Virus record (IMG/VR): IMGVR_UViG_3300030202_001124
Span: 1 to 62,321 of that record
Length of the DNA stretch: 62,321 nucleotides
Source of the DNA: a virus
Strand: one strand, 5' to 3'
Shown here: piece after piece, positions 9,447 through 18,402 of the stretch
Numbering within the stretch: position 1 is the first letter of the stretch
Layout of the letters: each line of letters starts with the position of its first letter
Position numbers and translations under genes: made by a program
The notes under the pieces: model-generated
Databases searched by the model: none
What the model saw: only the letters and a program-made list of their open reading frames with translations
Told to the model about the DNA's origin: nothing

Positions 9447-11878
9447 AAAAAGTAGACATAAATATTCAGGCTGCTGCATTCCCAGATCAATTTGTTTCTG
9501 ATGCTACTAAAGACACTATGGAGTATGGTTTACAGATAGGTCAAGCGATACAATACGAATGGTTTAGAAGAGATAATGGCTCTTGTAGATTTTATGATCA
9601 ATGGGGTGAATTTATGCGTTTAAGATTATACGCTAGAGGAGAGCAGTCAATAGCCAAGTACAAAAACGAATTAGCAATAGATGGTGATTTAAGCTATCTT
9701 AATTTAGACTGGACACCAGTCCCTATTATACCAAAGTTTGTAGACATCGTAGTTAACGGAATGTCTGACAGACTTTTTAAAGTTAAGGCTCACGCTGAAG
9801 ATGCAATGTCGGCTGAAAAAAGAAATGAATTTCAAAAAGCAATTGAAGGAGAGGTTCTTGCTAAACCATTGTTTGAGCAAATTGAAACAGATTTTGGTAT
9901 AAATGTTTTTGAAACTAATCAAGATGATTTGCCAGAAAATGATGAGGAGATGGAATTGTTTATGCAAATGAAATATAAACCAGCTATTGAGATAGCAGAA
10001 GAAGAAGCTATTAATGTTCTTTTTGAAGAAAATCATTATAATGACACTAGAAGTAGGGTTGATTATGATTTAACTACTATTGGTTTAGGTATTACTAAGC
10101 ATGAGTTTTTGCCAGGACAAGGTGTAAAAGTTGATTATGTTGATCCTGCAAATGTTGTTTACAGTTACACAGAAGATCCTTTTTTTAAAGATTGTTTTTA
10201 TTGGGGTGAAATTAAAACTGTTCCTATGACAGAATTAATAAAAATAGATCCTACTTTAACAAATGAAGATTTAGAAGAAATTGCTCAGTCAAGTCAGTCA
10301 TGGTATAATTATTTTAATACCGCTCAGTTTTATGAAAACAGTATGTTCTATAGAGATACTGCTACTTTGATGTATTTTAATTACAAAACTACACACTCGT
10401 TTGTTTACAAAAGAAAAAAACTTTCAGATGGTACATATAAAACTGTAGAAAAAGACGATCAATTTAATCCACCAGAAGAAATGATGGAAGAAGGTAATTT
10501 TGAAAAAGTTACAAAAAGAATTGATGTTTGGTACACTGGAGTTATGGTGATGGGGACTAATATTTTATTAGAGTGGAAGTTAGCGGAAAATATGGTAAGG
10601 CCTAAATCAGCAAATCAGTTTGCAATGCCTAATTATGTGGCATGTGCACCTAGAATGTATAAAGGTCAATTAGAGTCTTTAGTAAAAAGAATGGTTCCAT
10701 TTGCAGATTTAATTCAAATGACTCATTTAAAAATACAACAAGTAGTTTCAAGAGTTGTGCCAGATGGTGTGTTTATTGATGCCGATGGTCTGAATGAGGT
10801 GGATTTAGGAACTGGAAATGCTTACAATCCTGAAGACGCTTTAAGGTTATATTTTCAAACAGGTAGCGTAGTGGGGCGAAGCTTTACCCAAGATGGAGAA
10901 TTTAATAACGCTAGAGTTCCTATTACACAACTTACTTCAAATAGTGGAGCCAGTAAAATGCAAATGTTGATTGCTAATTACAATCATTATTTAGATATGA
11001 TTCGAGCAGTCACTGGTTTAAATGAGGCTAGAGATGGGTCTACTCCAGATCCTAATTCACTTGTAGGGGTTCAAAAACTTGCTGCATTAAATTCAAATAC
11101 TGCTACTCGACATATTCTTCAAGGTAGTTTATATATAACTAGAACAATTGCAGAATGTTTATCAATTAGAACAGCTGATATTTTGGAATATGCTGATTTT
11201 AAGGATGAATTTATTATGCAGATTGGGAAATATAATACTAGAATATTAGAAGAAATTAAAGATTTGTATTTATATGACTTTGGGATATTTATAGAAATGG
11301 CTCCAGACGAAGAAGAAAAAGCTATGTTGGAACAGAATATACAAATGGCTTTATCAAAACAAGATATTAATTTAGAAGATGCAATAGATATCAGAGAAAT
11401 TAATAATCTTAAAATGGCTAATCAATTGCTTAAATTAAAAAGAAAACAAAAGCAGGAAATGGAGCAGGAGCAAAAGATGCAAGAACAACAAATGCAAGCT
11501 CAAATGCAAATGCAGGCGCAGCAAGCACAAGCACAATTAGAGTCTCAAAAAATACAAATGGAATCGCAAGCTAAAATTCAATACAGACAAGCTGATGTTG
11601 CGTTTGAAATTGAAAAAATGAAAAATGAGGCTGAATTAAAAAGGCAATTAATGCAAACTGAGTTTGAGTTTCAAATGCAAATAAAAGGAATGGAACAAAC
11701 AAACTTAAGTCAAAGAGAGCAAAATAGAGAAAAGGCAAAAGATGATAGGGTTAGCTTACAGTCTACTGAGCAATCTAAATTAATTGAACAGCGTAAAAAT
11801 AATTTACCACCAATTAACTTTGAGTCTAATGAAGATAGTTTAGATGGTTTTGATTTAGCTGAATTTGAGCCTAGATAA
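9443..11878 (+). CDS. Portal protein
   Basis: 811 residues, the size of the large portals of Bacteroidetes and crAss-like podoviruses. The N-terminal part carries WTPVPIIPKFVDIVV and NGMSDRLFKV, typical of this portal group; the middle holds the clip/stem region (RMYKGQLESLVKRMVPF..., about 410). Residues about 665-780 form a Gln/Met-rich coiled coil (repeated MQ and AQ), the crown/barrel helix. Forms the dodecameric ring at one vertex through which DNA enters and to which the tail binds. Placed between terminase and scaffold. Confidence 0.82.
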   Translation: MKKVDINIQAAAFPDQFVSDATKDTMEYGLQIGQAIQYEWFRRDNGSCRFYDQWGEFMRLRLYARGEQSIAKYKNELAIDGDLSYLNLDWTPVPIIPKFVDIVVNGMSDRLFKVKAHAEDAMSAEKRNEFQKAIEGEVLAKPLFEQIETDFGINVFETNQDDLPENDEEMELFMQMKYKPAIEIAEEEAINVLFEENHYNDTRSRVDYDLTTIGLGITKHEFLPGQGVKVDYVDPANVVYSYTEDPFFKDCFYWGEIKTVPMTELIKIDPTLTNEDLEEIAQSSQSWYNYFNTAQFYENSMFYRDTATLMYFNYKTTHSFVYKRKKLSDGTYKTVEKDDQFNPPEEMMEEGNFEKVTKRIDVWYTGVMVMGTNILLEWKLAENMVRPKSANQFAMPNYVACAPRMYKGQLESLVKRMVPFADLIQMTHLKIQQVVSRVVPDGVFIDADGLNEVDLGTGNAYNPEDALRLYFQTGSVVGRSFTQDGEFNNARVPITQLTSNSGASKMQMLIANYNHYLDMIRAVTGLNEARDGSTPDPNSLVGVQKLAALNSNTATRHILQGSLYITRTIAECLSIRTADILEYADFKDEFIMQIGKYNTRILEEIKDLYLYDFGIFIEMAPDEEEKAMLEQNIQMALSKQDINLEDAIDIREINNLKMANQLLKLKRKQKQEMEQEQKMQEQQMQAQMQMQAQQAQAQLESQKIQMESQAKIQYRQADVAFEIEKMKNEAELKRQLMQTEFEFQMQIKGMEQTNLSQREQNREKAKDDRVSLQSTEQSKLIEQRKNNLPPINFESNEDSLDGFDLAEFEPR

Positions 11879-12414
11879 TGTTTGATAATTTTAGTATACA
11901 AAAATATAAAACTTTAAAACATCCACCTAGTTCATCTTTAAAAACGCTGAGTGAAATTAAATTTTTAAAATCTAAACAAATAAACGCAGGGTTTGCACAA
12001 AAGTATAATAATATTCAAAGGGTGTTTAAAGATTTGTTCAATAATAAATCTAGAAAATATCCATCTGAGCTTGTAGCTAACTTAATTAAAGAAAGCTCAA
12101 AACCTATTTTAAAAATAAAAAACTACCATAATAGAGAAAGGCCAAATGTTGTAGCAGAAAAATATGGTATAAATTTGCCTTATGTAAAAATGTCCTCAGC
12201 TCAAACTCCTTCATTTCCATCAGGACATTCAGCGCAAGCTTTTTTAATAAAAGAAGTTTTGACTGATATGTATCCTGAAATGAATTCTTTATTTGTTAAG
12301 GCAGCTGACAATATTTCGAAAAGCAGGATTATTGCGAACGTACATTATAATTCAGATAAAGTTGTTGGTGAGCGACTTGGTATTGATTTATATAATCACT
12401 TAAAAAATATATAA
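11878..12414 (+). CDS. PAP2-superfamily phosphatase-like protein
   Basis: 178 residues with the complete PAP2 / class A acid phosphatase signature: K81-x6-R88-P89, P114-S-G-H117, and S149-R-x5-H156-x3-D160. His117 and His156 would be the catalytic pair. Unlike lipid-phosphatase members it has no hydrophobic membrane helices, so it should be soluble or virion-bound. It sits between portal and scaffold, coupled to the portal by a TAATG overlap, so it is made with the head genes. Substrate is unknown; dephosphorylation of lipids, nucleotides or a capsid partner is open. Confidence 0.72.
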   Translation: MFDNFSIQKYKTLKHPPSSSLKTLSEIKFLKSKQINAGFAQKYNNIQRVFKDLFNNKSRKYPSELVANLIKESSKPILKIKNYHNRERPNVVAEKYGINLPYVKMSSAQTPSFPSGHSAQAFLIKEVLTDMYPEMNSLFVKAADNISKSRIIANVHYNSDKVVGERLGIDLYNHLKNI

Positions 12415-12423
12415 ATTTTTGTT

Positions 12424-12431
12424 TAACTTTA
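12424..12431 (+). promoter_or_regulatory. Weak -7 box (TAACTTTA)
   Basis: TAACTTTA, one base off TAnnTTTG, 16 bases ahead of the scaffold ATG at 12448 in the only gap of the packaging/head block. Confidence 0.35.
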
Positions 12432-12447
12432 CAAAAAATATAATCTA

Positions 12448-13584
12448 ATGGAAATCAAAGTAAAAGACTTAGGGGCGGTCAAAGAAAAGTCTCGTGCAGA
12501 AATCGAAGAACAATTACTTCAAAAACATGAAGAAAAATTTGAAGACACTGCAAAACCTACTGAAAATGTAGAAAAGGTTGAAGTAGAAAAAGAAATACCA
12601 GTTGCAGAAGAACCTGTTGCTGTTGAAAAAGAAAACACTCCCGTGCCAGAGTTAAATGACACAGACGTTCTTTCTTATATTAAAGATAGATACAACAAAG
12701 ATATAAATTCTGTTGACGAACTATTTGCGGAAAAAGAGGCAAATGAAGAATTACCAGAAGATGTATCTGCGTATTTTAAGTACAAAAAAGAAACTGGTCG
12801 TGGTATTGAAGACTTTTACAATTTACAAAAAGACTACAGTAACATGGACGAAGACGATGTACTAGCTAATTATTATTCTGCAACTGAAGAGGGGTTGGAT
12901 GCTATAGATATCCAAGATATCATAATAGATAAATTCAGTGTTGACGATGATGTTGACGACCCTAAAGACGTTAAAAGAATAAGGTTAGCAAAAAAAAGAG
13001 AACTTGCGAAAGCTAAAAAGTTTTTGAATGAACAAAAAGATAAATATAAAATTCCGCTTGAGTCGAGTGGGGATGGATTATCTGCTGAACAACAAGAAAA
13101 TTTAAATGCTTATAAAAGTTACATTGAGGAATCTCAAACTGTTGAGGAAAGGCAAAAGAAAAGGTATGATTATTTTTTAAATAAAACTAGTGAAGTTTTT
13201 AACAACGAATTCAAAGGTTTTGATTTCAAGGTTGGAGAAAATAATATTACTTATAAACCTGGGACTTCTGACGAACTTAAAAATGTTCAATCCGACATAA
13301 ATAATTTTGTCGGTAAATTTATGGACAAAGAAGGTTTAATTTCAGATGCACAAGGTTATCATCGTTCAATGGCGGTAGCTATGAACCCTGAGAAGTTTGC
13401 TCAATTTTTCTACGATCAAGGTGTCACAAACGCTGTAGATAATGTTTCTAGAAAATCTAAAAATATTAACATGGATATGCGACAGGCTCCCCAAACCGTT
13501 TCTAAAGACGGAATGAAAATAAGGCCAGTAGGAAATACTGATAGTGGAAGAGGACTTAAAATTAGAAGTATTAAAAGAAGTTAA
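12448..13584 (+). CDS. Head scaffolding protein
   Basis: 378 residues, very acidic in the first 180 (Glu/Val repeats near residues 40-75, DDDVDDPKD near 170), coiled in the middle and basic at the C-terminus (RGLKIRSIKRS). This acidic-to-basic polarity, with a basic tail that contacts the capsid protein, is typical of phage scaffolds. It lies immediately before the major capsid gene. No protease motif is visible. Assigned from composition and position. Confidence 0.72.
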   Translation: MEIKVKDLGAVKEKSRAEIEEQLLQKHEEKFEDTAKPTENVEKVEVEKEIPVAEEPVAVEKENTPVPELNDTDVLSYIKDRYNKDINSVDELFAEKEANEELPEDVSAYFKYKKETGRGIEDFYNLQKDYSNMDEDDVLANYYSATEEGLDAIDIQDIIIDKFSVDDDVDDPKDVKRIRLAKKRELAKAKKFLNEQKDKYKIPLESSGDGLSAEQQENLNAYKSYIEESQTVEERQKKRYDYFLNKTSEVFNNEFKGFDFKVGENNITYKPGTSDELKNVQSDINNFVGKFMDKEGLISDAQGYHRSMAVAMNPEKFAQFFYDQGVTNAVDNVSRKSKNINMDMRQAPQTVSKDGMKIRPVGNTDSGRGLKIRSIKRS

Positions 13585-13606
13585 ACATTATTAAATTATT
13601 AAAATT

Positions 13607-15079
13607 ATGGCAGTAAATGCAATCCCTGGTTTTGATTTGCAACCAAGTTCACAGCAAGTGCCCTTGTCTACAAATTACATTCCTAGCTCAGGTTTTACTT
13701 GGGTACAACAATATCTTCCTGACACTTACGAAAAAGAATTCGAGCGTTATGGAAATAGAACAGTAGCATCATTCTTAAGAATGGTAGGCGCTGAAATGCC
13801 TTCTAATTCTGACCTTATCAAATGGGCAGAACAAGGAAGATTACACACTAAATACGTCAACTGTACTTCGGGAGGAGCTGCGGGCGTAGATGCTGGTGTA
13901 TGGACAATCAACAATGCTCTTGAAAATTTCAACCCTGCATTAGCTGGAACTCCAAACCAAGCGTCTCTTAGAGTGGGACAAACTGTAGTTATTTCTGACA
14001 AAACTGTTGGATCTAATTTACAAAACAAAGGTATAATTACTGTAGCTCCTACAGCTGCTAATCCAAATGTAGTAACAATAGCTTACTATGAAGCAGGAGG
14101 ACAAGCAATGGCTGCTGGAGTAAATTGTGATATCTTTATTTATGGTTCTGAATTTAACAAAGGAACTAACGGTATGGTAGGTTCTAACGATGCAGATGAC
14201 TTCATCTTTGAGAACAAACCAATTATCATAAAAGATAAATACCAAGTTTCAGGATCTGATATGGCTCAAATAGGTTGGATAGAAATTACAACTGAAAATG
14301 GCGCTAGCGGATATTTATGGTACTTAAAATCTGAGCATGAAACAAGACTTAGATTTGAAGATTATTTAGAAACTGCTATGCTAGAAGCTGTACCTGCTGC
14401 TGCTGGTTCTGGAGCGGCATCTTACCTGCAAAATGGTGGTGTTGGTTTAGGAGCTGCTGGTGTTGCAAACCTTAATGGTTCTGACGGTGTATTTTTCGTA
14501 GTTGGAAATAGAGGAAATGTATTTGGTGGTGGTAACCCACAAAACCTAGCTGCATTTGATTCTATTATCCAAAGACTAGATAAGCAAGGAGCTATAGAAG
14601 AAAATGTAATTTTCTGTAATAGACAATTTTCATTTGATATGGACGATATGTTAGCTGCACAAAACTCTCACGGAGCGGGTGGTACATCGTATGGTTTATT
14701 TGACAATGATAAGGATATGGCTTTAAATCTTGGATTTACAGGATTTAGAAGAGGTTATGATTTCTATAAGTCTGACTGGAAATATCTTAACGATCCTACT
14801 ATGAGAGGTGGTGTTAGTGCTGGCGCAATCAACGGGCTTTTAGTTCCTGCTGGTTCAACTACAGTTTATGACCAAATCTTAGGTAAGAATGCTAAGAGAC
14901 CTTTCTTACATGTTAGATATAGAGCTTCAGAAACTGAAGACAGAAGATACAAAACTTGGATTACTGGTTCAGCTGGTGGCGCAAGAACTTCTGACTTGGA
15001 TGCGATGGAAGTAAACTTCCTATCAGAAAGAGCTGTATGTACTTTAGGTGCAAACAACTTCTTCTTATTCCAAAACTAG
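13607..15079 (+). CDS. Major capsid protein
   Basis: 490 residues, preceded by the scaffold gene and followed by a strong terminator, as expected for the most abundant virion protein. N-terminal WVQQYLPDTYEKEFERYGN followed by an E-loop-like Gly/Ala-rich region (residues 80-200) and aromatic-rich C-terminal domain fits an HK97-fold protein. The ATG context AAAATTATGG is A/T rich with no Shine-Dalgarno. Codon use is the most GC-leaning of the head genes, consistent with high expression. Confidence 0.82.
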   Translation: MAVNAIPGFDLQPSSQQVPLSTNYIPSSGFTWVQQYLPDTYEKEFERYGNRTVASFLRMVGAEMPSNSDLIKWAEQGRLHTKYVNCTSGGAAGVDAGVWTINNALENFNPALAGTPNQASLRVGQTVVISDKTVGSNLQNKGIITVAPTAANPNVVTIAYYEAGGQAMAAGVNCDIFIYGSEFNKGTNGMVGSNDADDFIFENKPIIIKDKYQVSGSDMAQIGWIEITTENGASGYLWYLKSEHETRLRFEDYLETAMLEAVPAAAGSGAASYLQNGGVGLGAAGVANLNGSDGVFFVVGNRGNVFGGGNPQNLAAFDSIIQRLDKQGAIEENVIFCNRQFSFDMDDMLAAQNSHGAGGTSYGLFDNDKDMALNLGFTGFRRGYDFYKSDWKYLNDPTMRGGVSAGAINGLLVPAGSTTVYDQILGKNAKRPFLHVRYRASETEDRRYKTWITGSAGGARTSDLDAMEVNFLSERAVCTLGANNFFLFQN

Positions 15080-15094
15080 AATTACCTTAAAGTT

Positions 15095-15128
15095 TATCTC
15101 CGTCTTCGGACGGAGGTACTCTTTATTT
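15095..15128 (+). terminator. Rho-independent terminator after the capsid gene
   Basis: Perfect stem CTCCGTC-TTCG-GACGGAG at 15098-15115 with an ultrastable UUCG tetraloop; the stem extends by a wobble and two A/T pairs (15095-15118) and is followed by a T-rich tract. It sits 19 bases after the capsid stop and probably limits read-through or protects the 3' end of the capsid mRNA. Confidence 0.82.
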
Positions 15129-15156
15129 TTTATAAATCAAATTAAATTATATTATA

Positions 15157-15909
15157 ATGAAAAAAAAGAATACCCAATTAGTAGATAAAGCATACAGACT
15201 AACTAGAGAAGAAAGACCTCTTTCTTATATGCTATCATCACGACACTCAGTAAGATCACCTTTATTATATTTTGACGAAGAACAAGGTGTTAATCGTCCT
15301 TTAAGATATGCAAGAAACCAAAAAACTCCTTTTGAAGATGAGCAAGATGGAAACGCTATTTTAGAGCCTGTTGTTTTTGAAGACGGGATGTTATTTGTCC
15401 CAAGAGAAAATCAAATACTTCAAAAGTTTTTGCATTATCATCCAGGTAACGGAATGGTATTTCAAGAAATAAATAAAGCTGACGATGCTGCTGTTGAATT
15501 AGAACATGTTGAATTAGAGATTGACGCACAAGTTTTAGCAAAAGATTTGTCTACTGAAAAATTAATTTCAGTGTGCAGGATACTTATGGGCAATCAGTCT
15601 AACAACATGACAACACCAGAATTAAAAAGAGATATACTTATCTATGCCAAAAACTATCCAGAGGATTTTATTGATACAGTAAACGATCCTATGTTAGAAA
15701 TGCAAAATGAAGTACATCAATTTTTTGATGCAGGTTTTTTAAGTTTAAGAAACAACAATAAAGATGTTTATTACAACTTGCCTGGAAACAAAAAGAAAAT
15801 GTTGACAGTACCTTTTAATGAAGATCCGTACACAATAACAACATCGTATTTAAAAAGTGATGAAGGTATTGAAGCGTACAAGTTCTTGAAGAAGCGCTTA
15901 AAAAAATAA
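15157..15909 (+). CDS. Post-capsid conserved-type protein
   Basis: 250 residues, no recognised catalytic motif. N-terminus is basic (MKKKNTQLVDKAYRLT); residues 95-135 are acidic (DDAAVELEHVELEI) and the C-terminus is Lys-rich (AYKFLKKRLKK). The gene comes right after the capsid terminator. Its position would suit a head-completion or DNA-packing accessory; this is context only. Confidence 0.6.
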   Translation: MKKKNTQLVDKAYRLTREERPLSYMLSSRHSVRSPLLYFDEEQGVNRPLRYARNQKTPFEDEQDGNAILEPVVFEDGMLFVPRENQILQKFLHYHPGNGMVFQEINKADDAAVELEHVELEIDAQVLAKDLSTEKLISVCRILMGNQSNNMTTPELKRDILIYAKNYPEDFIDTVNDPMLEMQNEVHQFFDAGFLSLRNNNKDVYYNLPGNKKKMLTVPFNEDPYTITTSYLKSDEGIEAYKFLKKRLKK

Positions 15910-15921
15910 ATAAATAAAGAT

Positions 15922-15929
15922 TATCTTTG
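15922..15929 (+). promoter_or_regulatory. -7 box (TATCTTTG)
   Basis: Exact TAnnTTTG match 30 bases before the ATG at 15960. It would restart transcription after the capsid terminator block. It also shows that a TTG at 15927 cannot be the start of the next gene. Confidence 0.6.
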
Positions 15930-15959
15930 TTGTTTATTAACCCATTAACATTATTACCT

Positions 15960-16385
15960 ATGGAAAAATTTATTAAACTATTTATATCAGGCAGCGGACA
16001 AGATGTTGGATATAAACTAATCCCCGTGAATGGAATCATGGAGATTAAACAAGAAAGCACAACAAAAGTTAACATTTTTTACAATGAACTTTCTAGCGCA
16101 CAGGCAGCTGGCTCTATTAATTATGGAGCTGACGCAAGTCAAACAGTACCTGCTGTAACTAATGTAGTGCAGTCTTTTGAAATTACTCATGATGCAATTG
16201 CAGCTAATACTTCTTCATGGAAAGATTTCTTAAATGAGGCGGTAGAAACATCACTTACGCTTTCATGGCAACAACCAGTTCACACACCATTAGGATATCC
16301 TAAGAGTGCTGCATCTGGTAACCCACCTTCTACAATCACTGGAATTGTATCAGGCGTTAAGGCAGCTGGATTACAGACCACATAA
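15960..16385 (+). CDS. Small head/decoration-type structural protein
   Basis: 141 residues from ATG 15960 (MEKFIKLFISGSGQDVGY). A TTG 33 bases upstream in frame is rejected because it lies inside the promoter box. The protein is a compact beta domain rich in Ser/Thr/Ala, ending GIVSGVKAAGLQTT. It is flanked by its own promoter and terminator, suggesting a high-copy structural protein such as a head fibre or decoration protein. No family recognised. Confidence 0.62.
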   Translation: MEKFIKLFISGSGQDVGYKLIPVNGIMEIKQESTTKVNIFYNELSSAQAAGSINYGADASQTVPAVTNVVQSFEITHDAIAANTSSWKDFLNEAVETSLTLSWQQPVHTPLGYPKSAASGNPPSTITGIVSGVKAAGLQTT

Positions 16386-16406
16386 GTTTTTTACTTATTA
16401 AATTAA

Positions 16407-16440
16407 AGAGGGGTTACAAAAAAGTAACCTCTTTTTTTTT
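16407..16440 (+). terminator. Rho-independent terminator
   Basis: An 11-pair stem (16407-16417 with 16424-16434, including GGTTAC/GTAACC and two G-U pairs) with an A6 loop, running into a T9-T10 tract. It closes the transcript of the 15960 gene; a new -7 box follows within 5 bases. Confidence 0.85.
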
Positions 16441-16443
16441 GAC

Positions 16444-16451
16444 TATATTTG
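16444..16451 (+). promoter_or_regulatory. -7 box (TATATTTG)
   Basis: Exact TAnnTTTG match directly after the terminator, 15 bases before the ATG at 16467. Likely drives the tail operon. Confidence 0.62.
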
Positions 16452-16466
16452 TAAAAACAATTTGAG

Positions 16467-17477
16467 ATGATTAACTCAGTTAGAAATACAGTTTTAGCTA
16501 TAGCAAATAAAAATAATTATGGATACATAGCTCCACAGGATTTTAATCTATATGCGCAACAAGCGCAAATGGATATGTTTGAAGATTATTTTTATCAGTA
16601 TAATAGCTGGATAGTAAAACAAAACCAAAGAGTTTCAGGAACAGGATATGCTGATATAGTAAAAAGTTTAGTAGAAGTTATAGATAGTTTTTCTGTAACT
16701 AAAGGCTTGTTGAAACAAGGAAACAACATGTACTACTTGCCTGAAGATTACTATTATATTAATAAAATAAACTACTACCCTAATTTTATAGTATCAGGAA
16801 CTAACAATATGAACACTGTAGTTAATCAAGTAGGAGATTCTAACTCTACTTTTATAACAAGCGGGGTTTTACCAGGACAAATAATAGTTAACACTACAGC
16901 AGGTAGTACTTATAAAGGTTTTAGTGCTTATGTGGTTAGTGTAGATAGCCAGACTCAATTAACATTGAGTACAAATATATTACCAGTTGCTAATCCAGCC
17001 GCTGCTAGTGGAAACACTTTTTCTATATTTACTACTAATGGTATTGTAGAGGCTGAAAGAGTAAATCAAAATAAAATATTTTATTTAAACAATTCACCTT
17101 TAACAGCACCATCTACTGGATATCCAGCATATGTGCTAGGAGGCGCAACTAGTGGTATTACAGGAGTTTCTACAACAGGAAAGTTGGGTAACAGTATATC
17201 TATGTATCCCTCTACATTAACAACAGAAGGTTCAATAATAACTGAATATGTAAGATATCCATTACCTCCAAACTGGACGTATGCTACAGTGTTAGCAGGT
17301 GGCGCTCCAGTGTTTAATTCGGCGGCAGCGGATTATCAAGATTTTGAATTACCATTATCAGATGAGCCTGCGATTGTAGCTAAAATTTGTAAATACATAG
17401 GTATTGAAATTAGAGAGGCAGATGTTTATCAATTTGGTCAAGCAGAAATAGCAGAAGATAATCAAACACAAGGATAA
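16467..17477 (+). CDS. Head-tail connector / tail protein
   Basis: 336 residues. Residues 1-110 are helical and aromatic (NLYAQQAQMDMFEDYFYQY). Residues about 120-190 hold a beta module with the pattern VLPGQIIVNTT...VVSVDSQTQLTLSTNI that also occurs in the 55318 protein. The C-terminus is again helical (EPAIVAKICKYIGIEIREADVYQFG). Placed between the head and the tail-tube genes, it fits one of the stacked ring/adaptor proteins under the portal in crAss-like and related podoviruses; assignment is by context. Confidence 0.6.
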   Translation: MINSVRNTVLAIANKNNYGYIAPQDFNLYAQQAQMDMFEDYFYQYNSWIVKQNQRVSGTGYADIVKSLVEVIDSFSVTKGLLKQGNNMYYLPEDYYYINKINYYPNFIVSGTNNMNTVVNQVGDSNSTFITSGVLPGQIIVNTTAGSTYKGFSAYVVSVDSQTQLTLSTNILPVANPAAASGNTFSIFTTNGIVEAERVNQNKIFYLNNSPLTAPSTGYPAYVLGGATSGITGVSTTGKLGNSISMYPSTLTTEGSIITEYVRYPLPPNWTYATVLAGGAPVFNSAAADYQDFELPLSDEPAIVAKICKYIGIEIREADVYQFGQAEIAEDNQTQG

Positions 17478-17480
17478 GAT

Positions 17481-18401
17481 ATGGCATATATAAATGATTA
17501 CGCATATTACACAAACTCAGGAAATGTTCCTGAAGCAAAAAATTGGGGATCTTACCAATATGTTTCTTTAAACGATATAGTTAATAATTTTATATTAATG
17601 TATCAAGGGAATAATTCTCTTATTAATAACATTGAAAGATATCAAGTATTGTTTCATGCAAAAAGAGGTATTCAAGAATTGAATTACGACGCAATGAAAG
17701 AAATTAAGATATTGCAAATGGATTTAGGGGAAGAGTTGAAGTTTATTCTACCACATGACTATGTTAATTGGGTAAGAATCTCTGAATTTGTAAATGGAGT
17801 TTTACTACCATTAACAGAAAATATTCAAACAGGTTGGGCTTCTACTTACTTACAAGATAATGATGGTAAAATTATATATGATCAAGATGGTAATGTTTTA
17901 AAACCACAAGATTCTCCATTAGATTTATCATTTAGAAGCGGAGAAACAAGTATATACTTAAACGCTGATAGTCCTTATGATGGTCAAGAAGGTTATAATG
18001 TGGATGGATGTTGGTATTTTGATTTTGCAATAGGAAGCAGGTTTGGTTTAAATACAGAAACTGCCAATATAAATAAAACATTTTCTATAGATAAACAAAG
18101 GGGTGTTATAAATTTTAGCTCTGCACAATCAGCAACCTCTATAGTTTTAGAATATGTTTCTGATGGTATGGAAAGAGGAGTAGATGCTGACATTAGTGTC
18201 AATAAGCTTTTTGAGGAATTTATATACGCATACATTAAGTATTCTATTTTAAATAGCAAGTTGGGTGTTCAAGAGTATATAGTCAATAGAGCTAGAAAAG
18301 ATAAGTCATCTTTACTTAGGAATGCTAAAATAAGATTAAGTAATATTCACCCTGGAAGACTCTTGATGAGCATGAGAGGAAAGGATAAATGGATAAAGTA
18401 A
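17481..18401 (+). CDS. Tail tubular / ring protein (T7 gp11 analogue)
   Basis: 306 residues. N-terminal helices (LNDIVNNFILMYQG, YQVLFHAKRGIQELNYDA), a beta core with HDYVNWVRISEFVNG, and a C-terminal helical stretch ending MSMRGKDKWIK. This architecture and the position directly before the giant nozzle-like gene match the gatekeeper/ring proteins of short-tailed phages that infect Bacteroidetes. It would assemble as a ring between portal and nozzle. Three bases separate it from the upstream gene. Confidence 0.65.
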   Translation: MAYINDYAYYTNSGNVPEAKNWGSYQYVSLNDIVNNFILMYQGNNSLINNIERYQVLFHAKRGIQELNYDAMKEIKILQMDLGEELKFILPHDYVNWVRISEFVNGVLLPLTENIQTGWASTYLQDNDGKIIYDQDGNVLKPQDSPLDLSFRSGETSIYLNADSPYDGQEGYNVDGCWYFDFAIGSRFGLNTETANINKTFSIDKQRGVINFSSAQSATSIVLEYVSDGMERGVDADISVNKLFEEFIYAYIKYSILNSKLGVQEYIVNRARKDKSSLLRNAKIRLSNIHPGRLLMSMRGKDKWIK

Positions 18402-18402
18402 A

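Noticed and set aside
9704-10036. Minus-strand frame in the portal gene
   Set aside because: Phe/Lys-rich shadow of the AT-rich coding strand.
15927-15959. TTG start for the 15960 gene
   Set aside because: The TTG is part of the TATCTTTG promoter box.
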